Source of the DNA: Herbinix sp. | GTDB lineage: Bacteria > Bacillota > Clostridia > Lachnospirales > Lachnospiraceae | Assembly (NCBI GenBank): GCA_029238935.1 | Contig: JAQZBN010000034.1 | Span: 1 to 47,289 of the forward strand | Length of the DNA stretch: 47,289 bases | Direction: 5' to 3' | In this document: positions 25,773-33,989 of the stretch, piece by piece | Position numbering within the stretch: the stretch's first letter is position 1 | Layout of the letters: the number at the start of each line of letters is the position of its first letter | The notes under the pieces: model-generated | What the model saw: only the letters and a program-made list of their open reading frames with translations | What the model was told of the DNA's origin: nothing | Database searches by the model: none | Made by a program: the position numbers and the translations under genes

Positions 25773-27161
25773 CTATGACGATAGCTTTGATATCTTCCAT
25801 ATCACTCCTGTATTCGGTTGAAAGTCCTTGGGATTTTCTTTTGTTCCTGATGCAAAATCCAAGATATATAATGCCCCGTCGGGACCAAAAACCGCATCAA
25901 TCGGATGACTGAAACCTCCTGAACCAGTCAATGAGGCCGGATATCCTGTTTTATTAATAGCAAAGGTAGTAACCAATCCGCTGGTCATATCTATTTTTGA
26001 TACCTTGTGTCCTATACCGGAATACGGAATATCACCTTTCACAAATATTCCTACGCTTCCGAATTCTGCTACATACGCATCCCCATAAGCTCCAAACTCT
26101 GGATTTGTGTTAAAATCAAATCCCATCACATAGGATTTGGGTGAAAATGTAGCGAAAGGAGTTGGTGGAGTGGAGGGATGCATTGCTAATAATAATTCTG
26201 GTTGCACTCTACCTTCTGGCTTAAAATGGGGCTGATTCACCGGTTGACCTGCAGAATAATCCGGCCAACCATACCAGGCTCCAGGCAGGATCAAATGAAA
26301 TTCGTCCTTAGCATTGGCGATTGGTCGACTTCCTCTAACTTCATATCCATGATTTGTTGTAAACAATCGGTTGTAATGATCAAATTTACATTTATGTGGT
26401 GTACGCAACCCCCATACTACTAGCTCTAGATTAGTACCATCGATATTAGCCTTTAGAATACTTCCTGATGCCTTGACCGCCGCTCTATGAACTTCATAAG
26501 GTCGATTTGGTGTACCAAAGGAGCAAAAAGCACCGGTTAACGTGGTTTCATCATTGCCTGAAAATATGTTCCTTGTTTTATAGTTTTGTCCATTTAATAA
26601 TACATAAGATCCTGGTATATCACATAAGGATGGACAATCAACGAGCCAACGGTTATCCAAGCCAACAACCCCTGAATTCGTTACGGTTCCTTGCCCAAAG
26701 TACATTTTTCCATCCGGTCCGAATACCACTTGATTATTAGTATAATCACCATAACTGGGTAATCCCATTAAGATATCTTTCTTGGTACCATCCGGTTTCA
26801 CTGTAGTAATCTTACCTTTATGAGAGACATAGATATCTTCGTTATGATAATTAATTCCTGTCATAGGTGCATGAAAGCCTTCAGCAATCAATACAAAACT
26901 TCCGTCTATATATTTATATACTTTAGGATCGTTTGATAAAAAGCCTGAATCATTTACATATAAATCTCCTAAATCATTAAATACCATACTGGAAGGAGTG
27001 TTTAAGCCTTCAGCAAATACTTCAATTTGATACCCAGGAGGTAACTCGATATCAGAAGGATTAAGTCTTCTTTTAGCATCTTTTCCTTCTTCCCTATCCA
27101 TTAAGATACTTACTATGTCCATTTTATCTACCATGATCCAAGCACTCCGCAATCTATCCAT
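25773..27161 (-). CDS. Glucose/sorbosone-dehydrogenase-like beta-propeller protein
   Basis: A 462-residue protein. ELPPGYQIEVFAEGLNTPSS, then repeated blades such as NNQVVFGPDGKMYFGQG, ASGSILKANIDGTNLELV, GLRTPHKCKFDHYNRLFTTNHG, AWYGWPDYSAG and YVAEFGSVG define the PQQ-dependent sugar (sorbosone) dehydrogenase family. Most characterised members are periplasmic PQQ or metal enzymes, but this one shows no signal peptide or membrane anchor, so the activity and location are open. It lies 27 bases upstream of its broken paralogue. The start is uncertain: ATG 27161 has a poor site, ATG 27134 has GGAG 10 bases before it. Confidence 0.8.
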   Translation of the reverse strand: MDRLRSAWIMVDKMDIVSILMDREEGKDAKRRLNPSDIELPPGYQIEVFAEGLNTPSSMVFNDLGDLYVNDSGFLSNDPKVYKYIDGSFVLIAEGFHAPMTGINYHNEDIYVSHKGKITTVKPDGTKKDILMGLPSYGDYTNNQVVFGPDGKMYFGQGTVTNSGVVGLDNRWLVDCPSLCDIPGSYVLLNGQNYKTRNIFSGNDETTLTGAFCSFGTPNRPYEVHRAAVKASGSILKANIDGTNLELVVWGLRTPHKCKFDHYNRLFTTNHGYEVRGSRPIANAKDEFHLILPGAWYGWPDYSAGQPVNQPHFKPEGRVQPELLLAMHPSTPPTPFATFSPKSYVMGFDFNTNPEFGAYGDAYVAEFGSVGIFVKGDIPYSGIGHKVSKIDMTSGLVTTFAINKTGYPASLTGSGGFSHPIDAVFGPDGALYILDFASGTKENPKDFQPNTGVIWKISKLSS

Positions 27162-27240
27162 ATAGTATTTTCTAATATTATCGTATACGAAAGATATCCA
27201 ATTTATTCCATATTTAAAATTGCTAGTAAGTAATAAATAA

Positions 27241-27283
27241 GAAAGAAACGCAATCCAATTAAAATAAGACTACGTTTCATTTC
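27241..27283 (-). terminator. Terminator after the rhodanese gene
   Basis: GAAACG (27245-27250) pairs with CGTTTC (27273-27278), extended by GAAA/TTTC with one bulged A. On the minus strand a T-rich tract follows. The stem is moderate and AT-rich. Confidence 0.5.
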
Positions 27284-27289
27284 AAAAAA

Positions 27290-27628
27290 TTATTTATTCA
27301 CTATCTTATTTATTCGGTACCTTCCGGTATATCCTCCTACTCCACCTCTTACTTGAACCACTTCATAGCCTGCTTTTTGTAAAGCTGCAACTGTTCTTGC
27401 ACTTCTCATTCCGGATTGACACATGACATAGTATTTCTTTTCCTTCTCAAGATACTTCTCAGGCATTTTGATCAGTTGATTCATTGGAATGTTTTGCGCA
27501 CTTTGGATACTACCGGTTTCGAATTCAAAAACCTCTCTGACATCGATTAAGTTAATTTGATTCATAAGTCCATCGATCTCATTCACGTGAATGGATGTAC
27601 TTTCTTTTTGTTTTAAATTAGGAAACAT
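27290..27628 (-). CDS. Single-domain rhodanese
   Basis: A 112-residue sulfurtransferase. NLIDVREVFEFETGSIQSAQNIPMNQL is the typical CDC25/rhodanese start, and the active-site loop is VMCQSGMRSARTVAAL with Cys70 as persulfide carrier. It moves sulfane sulfur to an acceptor such as thiol or cyanide; the partner is unknown. GGYTGRYRIN near the end is less typical. GGAGAAG lies before ATG 27628. It stands alone between the xylosidase and propeller genes. Confidence 0.92.
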   Translation of the reverse strand: MFPNLKQKESTSIHVNEIDGLMNQINLIDVREVFEFETGSIQSAQNIPMNQLIKMPEKYLEKEKKYYVMCQSGMRSARTVAALQKAGYEVVQVRGGVGGYTGRYRINKIVNK

Positions 27629-27854
27629 ATACTCTTCTCCGTTTCATATTCGAGATTGAAAAACAATATTTCATTCATTTTCTATACGATATCACAATCC
27701 ATGATTATTATATGTGATATTATCACGAAGAAGTAATAATTTTTATCCTATTCTGTTTGAAATCTACTCGCTATTTTCAGCTAAGTCCTTTCCGATAAAT
27801 ATATCCCTTGTTAGATGTAAGCAATATATACGTAGATATTCAACATATTTATTC

Positions 27855-30203
27855 CTATAAATATCTAAGTGTGCAAACGATTTCACCTTTGCCGGATGGG
27901 GTAATGATTGTATGATTATCTACGTATTCAACCGTTCCATTCTCTATCGTATCGATTTCTGTATTAATAAGAAGCACTTTATAAGGATCTTTCGTTTCAA
28001 CATTGATTATTATCGTAGCTTCTTCTTTGATGATACAGGCTTTCACTTGCATTCTTCCTTTATTATTATAAACACTGGTTTGTGCTGGAACGTGATCCTT
28101 TAATTCAAATACCTTTAATAATAAATGATCTGTATCATCATAATCTGCACATTTTACTTGCTCTCCAACTGGTATAATGCTTCCTTCCTTGACAAATAGC
28201 GGTATGCTTAAATAACCGTGTTTCTCTTCATACCAACGTAATCCTTCTTTTCTCTCTCCCGTTAGATAATTAGTCCATATACCTTCTGGCAGATAATATC
28301 TTGCTATACCTTCCTCATTAAAGATAGGAGCAACAAGCAGATGATCACCTAACATATACTGCTTATCTAAATATGCACAGGCAGGATCGGATGAATATTC
28401 TAATACCATACTTCTCATCATAGGAACGCCAGTATCTGAAGTATCGATTGCATTGCGATATAGATACGGCATAAGGGATAACTTAAGTTTCGTAAAGAAA
28501 CGTACAACTTCCACTGCTTCTTCATCGTATGCCCAAGGAACACGATAGGAAGTGCTACCATGCAGTCTCGAATGGGAGGATAATAAACCGAACGCCGCCC
28601 ATCTTTTATAAACATCTGGAGTAGATGTACTTTCAAAACCTCCAATGTCATGACTCCAATAGCCAAAGCCAGACATGGTAAAGGATAGTCCTCCTCGTAA
28701 ACTTTCTGCCATGGACTCAAAATCCGACCAGCAATCACCACCCCAATGAACCGGGAACTTCTGACCACCAGCGGTAGCTGATCTGGCAAATAAAACAGCT
28801 TCCCCTTTGCCTCTTTTTCTTTCTAATAAATCAAATACTGTTTTATTATAAAGATACGTATAGTAGTTGTGCATTTTCTGAGGATCGGAACCATCATAAT
28901 AGACAACATCCGTTGGAATTCTCTCACCAAAATCAGTTTTGAAGCAATCTACTCCCATATCTAATAATTCTTCTAATTTAGAGCTGAACCACTTACATGC
29001 CTCTGGGTTTGTAAAGTCTACAATTGCCATGCCCGGCTGCCACATATCCCACTGCCATACATCTCCATTGGGGCGTTTTAAGAAATAACCGCCATCCACA
29101 CCTTCCAAAAACATAGTGGATTCCTGACCAATATAACTGTTAATCCATACACAAATTTTTAATCCTTTCTCCTTAAGTCTCTTAAGCATTCCCTTTGGAT
29201 CCGGGAACACTCTGGAATCCCAGGTAAAATCAGACCAGCAGAAGTCTTTCATCCAGAAACAGTCAAAGTGAAAGACACCCAGTGGAATATCTCTTTGTAA
29301 CATACCATCGACAAAGCTATTAACCGTAGCTTCATCATAATTAGTAGTAAATGAAGTCGATAACCATAAACCAAAGGTCCATGGAGGAGGCAGTGCTGGT
29401 TTTCCGGTTAGGGAAGTATATCTCGTTAAAACTTCCTTCATCGTAGGTCCATTGATCAAGAAATAATCCAGGTATTCTCCTGAGACAGTAAATCCCACTT
29501 TTTTTACCATCTCCGATCCCACTTCAAAAGATACCTTTTCCGGATGATTTACAAATACTCCATACCCTCTATTCGATAAATAAAACGGAATATTCTTATA
29601 AGAAAGCTCCGTGGAGGTGCCACCATCTTCATTCCACATATCTATGGATTGTCCATTTTTTACAAATGGTGTAAAACGCTCTCCTAGTCCATAAATTAAC
29701 TCACCGACCGATAGAGACAACTGCTGTCTCATATACGTATCCTGCTCTCCTCCATCATCATAAGCTAGTCCCTTCCAATTGGTTTTTACGTAAGCTAAAT
29801 CTTTCGCACTACTACCGGTTAGTTTCTCACTCCCTCTGGTATAGGATAAAGTTCCGTTGTTTTTATTGATACTTAAGCATAAACTTCCACTGTTAATATT
29901 GATCTGCTCCTCATTCTCGGTGACATCCAGAGAGTTTGTATCCTGTATATCTAGCTCAAAGAAGGGTGTTTTCTTACGCACTCCCATATAATGATAGGTC
30001 TGTAGTCGAATTACTTCCGGTATCGGCGACGATATCATTAAGGTTAAATTCACACCGCCTAAGGTATCACCTCTATGGTTAATACGATGTGTCGGAGCAC
30101 AGATGGTTACTTGATTTTCTTTCCTATTGCTAAAATACACCTGGGCAGGTGAAAAGATTTCTGTACCTTCCTTCTGTTGCCAGCATCCATTACTAAATTT
30201 CAT
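27855..30203 (-). CDS. yicI: GH31 alpha-xylosidase (YicI type)
   Basis: Releases alpha-xylose from the non-reducing end of isoprimeverose and xyloglucan oligosaccharides. The 782-residue protein has an N-terminal beta-sandwich, the barrel starting near PPWTFGLWLSTSFTTNYDE, the nucleophile Asp424 in CFKTDFGERIP, and the acid/base Asp490 in VHWGGDCWSDFESM. Their 66-residue separation equals that of E. coli YicI. The GERIP after the nucleophile marks xylosidases rather than glucosidases. No signal peptide, so it acts on imported oligosaccharides. GGAGAG lies before ATG 30203. No transporter is adjacent. Confidence 0.93.
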   Translation of the reverse strand: MKFSNGCWQQKEGTEIFSPAQVYFSNRKENQVTICAPTHRINHRGDTLGGVNLTLMISSPIPEVIRLQTYHYMGVRKKTPFFELDIQDTNSLDVTENEEQININSGSLCLSINKNNGTLSYTRGSEKLTGSSAKDLAYVKTNWKGLAYDDGGEQDTYMRQQLSLSVGELIYGLGERFTPFVKNGQSIDMWNEDGGTSTELSYKNIPFYLSNRGYGVFVNHPEKVSFEVGSEMVKKVGFTVSGEYLDYFLINGPTMKEVLTRYTSLTGKPALPPPWTFGLWLSTSFTTNYDEATVNSFVDGMLQRDIPLGVFHFDCFWMKDFCWSDFTWDSRVFPDPKGMLKRLKEKGLKICVWINSYIGQESTMFLEGVDGGYFLKRPNGDVWQWDMWQPGMAIVDFTNPEACKWFSSKLEELLDMGVDCFKTDFGERIPTDVVYYDGSDPQKMHNYYTYLYNKTVFDLLERKRGKGEAVLFARSATAGGQKFPVHWGGDCWSDFESMAESLRGGLSFTMSGFGYWSHDIGGFESTSTPDVYKRWAAFGLLSSHSRLHGSTSYRVPWAYDEEAVEVVRFFTKLKLSLMPYLYRNAIDTSDTGVPMMRSMVLEYSSDPACAYLDKQYMLGDHLLVAPIFNEEGIARYYLPEGIWTNYLTGERKEGLRWYEEKHGYLSIPLFVKEGSIIPVGEQVKCADYDDTDHLLLKVFELKDHVPAQTSVYNNKGRMQVKACIIKEEATIIINVETKDPYKVLLINTEIDTIENGTVEYVDNHTIITPSGKGEIVCTLRYL

Positions 30204-30355
30204 TTTGATCTCTCCTCACTATTTATTTACAGTACATACGAAAACTAAAGTTAGCTTTACCCTATTACCACATTAGTTTTTACGCTAAACTATTCCAATT
30301 ATACCATTAACGAATTAAATTGGAAAGTGAGTTCCTAATTTAAGTAAATTACAAA

Positions 30356-30393
30356 AGAAAGCGGCTGCCATAATTCTTGAGCAACCGCTTTCT
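30356..30393 (-). terminator. Terminator of the 30400-32466 gene
   Basis: AGAAAGCGG pairs with CCGCTTTCT (9 bp), with a further TGC/GCA stem inside. On the minus strand TTTCTTTTG follows. It starts seven bases after the stop codon. Confidence 0.85.
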
Positions 30394-30399
30394 AAAATA

Positions 30400-32466
30400 C
30401 TAATCCAATTCTTTTGTGATAAATTCAATAAATAATTCTACAATATCCGGATCAAATTGTGTTCCGGAATTTCTTCTGATTTCCTGAATTGCTTCCTCCT
30501 TAGACATCGCTTTCCGGTAAGGCCTATCTTCCGTCATCGCATCATAGGAATCAGCGATTGTGATTATTCTTGCTAAAAGCGGAATAGCCTCTGCTTTTCT
30601 TCCCTGGGGATAACCTTTACCGTCATAACGTTCATGATGACAAAGAATATACTCAGCGATTGGGGTAAGTTCCGATGATGAGATAGCAATTCGATATCCG
30701 ATTTCCGGATGCTTTTTCATTTCTATCCATTCGTCATCCGTCAGCTTATCCGGTTTATTAAGAATTGTCTCACTGATCCCGATCTTTCCTATATCATGTA
30801 ATGTTGATAAAAGTTCTAATTCATTGAGTTGTTCTTCAGAGAGATTCATCTTAAGTCCCACTGCTTTAGATAATGCAATTAATCTTGCTGCATGTTCTTC
30901 CGTCTCCTGACTCTTCTCATAAAGTGTTGTCTTCATCGAGGTAATTAACGAACTGTGTGGGCTTTTATTATGTAGTAATTTTCGGCGGAACATACTATCT
31001 TCTGCATCCTTTATGATACTACCTAAGTTTTGGCTTGTATTTACCTTCGTTGCACATCCTAAGGAAATACTGATGTGGTATGCTTCATCCGTTGTTTTTC
31101 TCTTATACTCTTCGCATAAAGCTCCCATATGCTTCAAAACCCGATTTGCTTCTTCATAACTGGTCCTTGGCATAAGGATGCTGAATTCATCTCCACCCGT
31201 TCTGGCTATAATATCCCCATCCCGACAACAACTGCTGATTAATTTAGCCATGGTAACGATCGTCTTATCACCTTCCGTATGCCCTAGGGTTTCATTAATG
31301 AGTTTTAATCCATTAATATCCCCAATGATAACAGACATAGGAAAATAAGCCTCATTATCTAGTCGTTGTTTTTCTTTTTCAATAAATCTTCGATTATATA
31401 ATCCTGTTAAGGCATCGTGATAGTTTAAATAGATGATTTCATCTTCTCTTTTTTTCTGATTGGAAATATCAATGATAAGACCTTCGATGGCAATAACCTC
31501 ACCATTTTCATCATATACCCCCTGCCCTTGCTCATAGACCCATTTTTTATCGCCTGATGCAGTATATAGGTAATATTCCTCTTTAAACACATCTCTTTTT
31601 TTCAATAATTCATTCCAGGTATTCCATAGGTATTCTCTATATTCTTTACTGATTAAATCATTAAAGGAAATATCCCTATTATTTATTAAACTTTCCGGAG
31701 GATACCCGGTTAATTCATAACATCCTTTCGAAGCCAGTAGCATTGTCCAATTTCGATCAAATTTACATCGATATGCCATACCTGGTAGATTAGATAACAG
31801 CATTTCATAACTTCGCTCACTTTCCATCAACTCCATCTTGGTATTCACACGATCTGTAATATCTTCAATTGTACACAAATGACTAAGGTCCGGACGACTA
31901 TCAATATGTAAACTGGAAATCTGCATATTAACCCAAACGATATCCTTATTGGGTTTTAAATATCTCTTTTCCAAAGAGTAGTGATCAATATCACCTTTTA
32001 ACAATTTATTGAAATATTCGCGATCCTCTTGTATGTCATCGGGATAAGTGATCTCTTCCCAATTCATCTTATCCAGTTCTTCTTTGGATCTTCCAACAAT
32101 TTTTTGATAAGCTGGATTAGCATCAATAATAATATCTGTCTTATTACCAAATGAAATTCCCACAGGAGACTGTTCATATAAAGTTCGAAATAATTCTTCC
32201 TTTTCCCGGAGTAATGTATTCAGATCCTTTAATTCATACTTTTCCTCTTTCAGACTATTATTTTTTCTAAGAATATGGTAAAGAGCTATAATCCATAGGA
32301 ATAATCCCAGTATGATTCCAACCGATAATATCAGAATTGTTGTTGTTAAGGTATGATATTGTATCGTATCAGCGTTGATTAACCAATGAACTAATATTGA
32401 AAATGCTGTTATCGCCGCAATGCACACCGCAGCAAACAGATAAAATCTTCTGTTTGTATGTCCCAT
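30400..32466 (-). CDS. Membrane dual-PAS GGDEF-HD-GYP cyclic-di-GMP protein
   Basis: A 688-residue protein with two N-terminal helices (about 9-30 and 42-64), PAS 1 (90-205), PAS 2 with PAC motif (218-338), GGDEF (345-500) and HD-GYP (505-688). GGDEF is intact at 424-428 with RDGD (415-418) as inhibitory site five residues before. HDIGK is at 557-561 and HHERYDGKGYPQG at 610-622. Domain order from GGDEF on is the same as in the protein at 17964-19565, and both end in SGTQFDPD(L/I)VE, so they are paralogues with different sensors. ATG 32466 has GGGAGG 9 bases upstream; ATG 32493 has none. Confidence 0.93.
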   Translation of the reverse strand: MGHTNRRFYLFAAVCIAAITAFSILVHWLINADTIQYHTLTTTILILSVGIILGLFLWIIALYHILRKNNSLKEEKYELKDLNTLLREKEELFRTLYEQSPVGISFGNKTDIIIDANPAYQKIVGRSKEELDKMNWEEITYPDDIQEDREYFNKLLKGDIDHYSLEKRYLKPNKDIVWVNMQISSLHIDSRPDLSHLCTIEDITDRVNTKMELMESERSYEMLLSNLPGMAYRCKFDRNWTMLLASKGCYELTGYPPESLINNRDISFNDLISKEYREYLWNTWNELLKKRDVFKEEYYLYTASGDKKWVYEQGQGVYDENGEVIAIEGLIIDISNQKKREDEIIYLNYHDALTGLYNRRFIEKEKQRLDNEAYFPMSVIIGDINGLKLINETLGHTEGDKTIVTMAKLISSCCRDGDIIARTGGDEFSILMPRTSYEEANRVLKHMGALCEEYKRKTTDEAYHISISLGCATKVNTSQNLGSIIKDAEDSMFRRKLLHNKSPHSSLITSMKTTLYEKSQETEEHAARLIALSKAVGLKMNLSEEQLNELELLSTLHDIGKIGISETILNKPDKLTDDEWIEMKKHPEIGYRIAISSSELTPIAEYILCHHERYDGKGYPQGRKAEAIPLLARIITIADSYDAMTEDRPYRKAMSKEEAIQEIRRNSGTQFDPDIVELFIEFITKELD

Positions 32467-32571
32467 ACATTTCTTCCTCCCTGAAGTAAGCATCGTCCAT
32501 GATATTTTAGGTGATTGAATTCACTTAATTTTTATATTTATTTAATATATTTTTTAAACTTAGGTAGTTCT

Positions 32572-32600
32572 ATTATATAAAAACCTTGTTCACTTTACAA
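32572..32600 (-). promoter_or_regulatory. Promoter of the 30400-32466 gene
   Basis: Minus strand TTGTAA (32595-32600), 17-base spacer, TATAAT (32572-32577), about 105 bases before the start codon. The rest of the divergent gap to chrA (32601-32807) is AT-rich; ATGATATCAT near 32707 is a short palindrome of unknown role. Confidence 0.6.
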
Positions 32601-32807
32601 TGTATTTCTGCTTATTCCAATTAATTTCTATCAATTTAGACATAAAATACGATCATAATTTACCTTCATTTTACACATTTTTTACATACTAATGATTACA
32701 CGGGATGATGATATCATAGTAAACTAACGTTATCACACTATTAGAACACGTGAATAGAGCTTTACAGAAAGGTATGGTACACTTCAAATGTGGTACTTAG
32801 GGAATAT

Positions 32808-33899
32808 ATGAAACAGAAAAATAATGCATATAAAGAAATCATACAAGTGTTCCTCCGTCTTGGCCTTTTTGCTTTTGGAGGTCCTGCTGCTCACATTGCT
32901 ATGATGGAAGATGAAATTGTTACAAAGCGAAAATGGGTTACCAAAGATAAATTCATGGATATGCTCGGTTTTACTAACCTAATACCAGGTCCAAATTCAA
33001 CAGAAATGGCAATTCATCTGGGTTTCATTCGTGGTGGACGTATTGGCTTATTCTTGGCAGGAATCAGTTTTATCTTACCAGCAATGCTTATCGTCCTTGT
33101 ACTTGCTATGATCTATCAATCTTATGGTACTCGACCATCTGTATCCCATATTTTCGATGGAGTTCAACCAGTCATACTAGCAGTCGTAATTCAAGCACTT
33201 TACCGATTAAGTACAACCATTGTAAAAAAGAAAGAAGCTATTATCTTATTCATCGCTATCCTATTATTGTCCCTTCTTGGTATCAGCGAGATTCCTCTTC
33301 TCATTACAGCAGGCATACTTATGTTATCTGCTCATGTTTTCGGGAAAAAAAAGAATCAACTGAAAGCAGTTGATCCAATGTCTTTAGGACTTCTCTTTTT
33401 TACTTTTCTAAAAATCGGTTCCGTTTTATATGGAAGTGGGTATGTACTTTTGGCTTTTTTAAACACTGAGTTTATTGCTAAGAATGCCCTCATGACTAAT
33501 CAGCAGTTACTTGATGCCGTAGCAGTTGGGCAATTTACTCCTGGTCCGGTATTTACAACTGCTACCTTTATTGGATATTTAATTCATGGACTTCCAGGTG
33601 CTATTTTAGCAACCGTCGGTATTTTTTTACCATCGTTCCTTCTGGTATTCTTCTTTCATGGTTTCATTGATCGAATGAGATCCTCCTCTGTGGTGTCCTA
33701 TGTCCTTGACGGAGTGAATGCGGCTTCCCTCGCACTGATGACTTCTGTAACCCTAGATTTGGCCAAATCCATGATGTCTGTCCAAAGCACTGTCCTTTTT
33801 CTTATAAGTGCTTTTCTCATGATCCGTTATAAGGTCAATTCCACCTATCTAATCATCGGAGCTGGGATGCTAAGCTTTATCCTGTCATTATTTTTATAA
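32808..33899 (+). CDS. chrA: Chromate transporter family protein, two-domain
   Basis: A 363-residue CHR-family membrane protein with two homologous halves. The first half begins FLRLGLFAFGGPAAHIAMME and contains NLIPGPNSTEMAIHLG; the second repeats the pattern as FLKIGSVLYGSGYVLLAFL and AVGQFTPGPVFTTATFIGYL. The paired FGG and PGP motifs are typical of proton/chromate antiporters; the true substrate in anaerobes is often unknown. ATG 32808 with AGGGA upstream is preferred over GTG 32790. Single gene. Confidence 0.92.
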   Translation: MKQKNNAYKEIIQVFLRLGLFAFGGPAAHIAMMEDEIVTKRKWVTKDKFMDMLGFTNLIPGPNSTEMAIHLGFIRGGRIGLFLAGISFILPAMLIVLVLAMIYQSYGTRPSVSHIFDGVQPVILAVVIQALYRLSTTIVKKKEAIILFIAILLLSLLGISEIPLLITAGILMLSAHVFGKKKNQLKAVDPMSLGLLFFTFLKIGSVLYGSGYVLLAFLNTEFIAKNALMTNQQLLDAVAVGQFTPGPVFTTATFIGYLIHGLPGAILATVGIFLPSFLLVFFFHGFIDRMRSSSVVSYVLDGVNAASLALMTSVTLDLAKSMMSVQSTVLFLISAFLMIRYKVNSTYLIIGAGMLSFILSLFL

Positions 33900-33948
33900 T
33901 TGCTCGGTGTACCGTTATGGATTCGAATTTGATACTTAGTACAAATAT

Positions 33949-33987
33949 AAAACCTATCGGAAGCAATGATTGCACCGATAGGTTTTT
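33949..33987. terminator. Bidirectional terminator between chrA and the protease gene
   Basis: AACCTATCGG (33951-33960) pairs with CCGATAGGTT (33975-33984), with CAAT/ATTG inside. TTTTT follows on plus and TTTTATATTT on minus. It lies between convergent stop codons. Confidence 0.88.
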
Positions 33988-33989
33988 GC

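Noticed and set aside
27842..27862. ATATTTAT/ATAAATAT hairpin at the end of the xylosidase gene
   Set aside because: It overlaps the stop codon, is pure AT and has no T run after it, so it is not called a terminator.
28418..28789. A 123-codon minus-strand frame
   Set aside because: It lies within the alpha-xylosidase gene in another frame and has no start signal.
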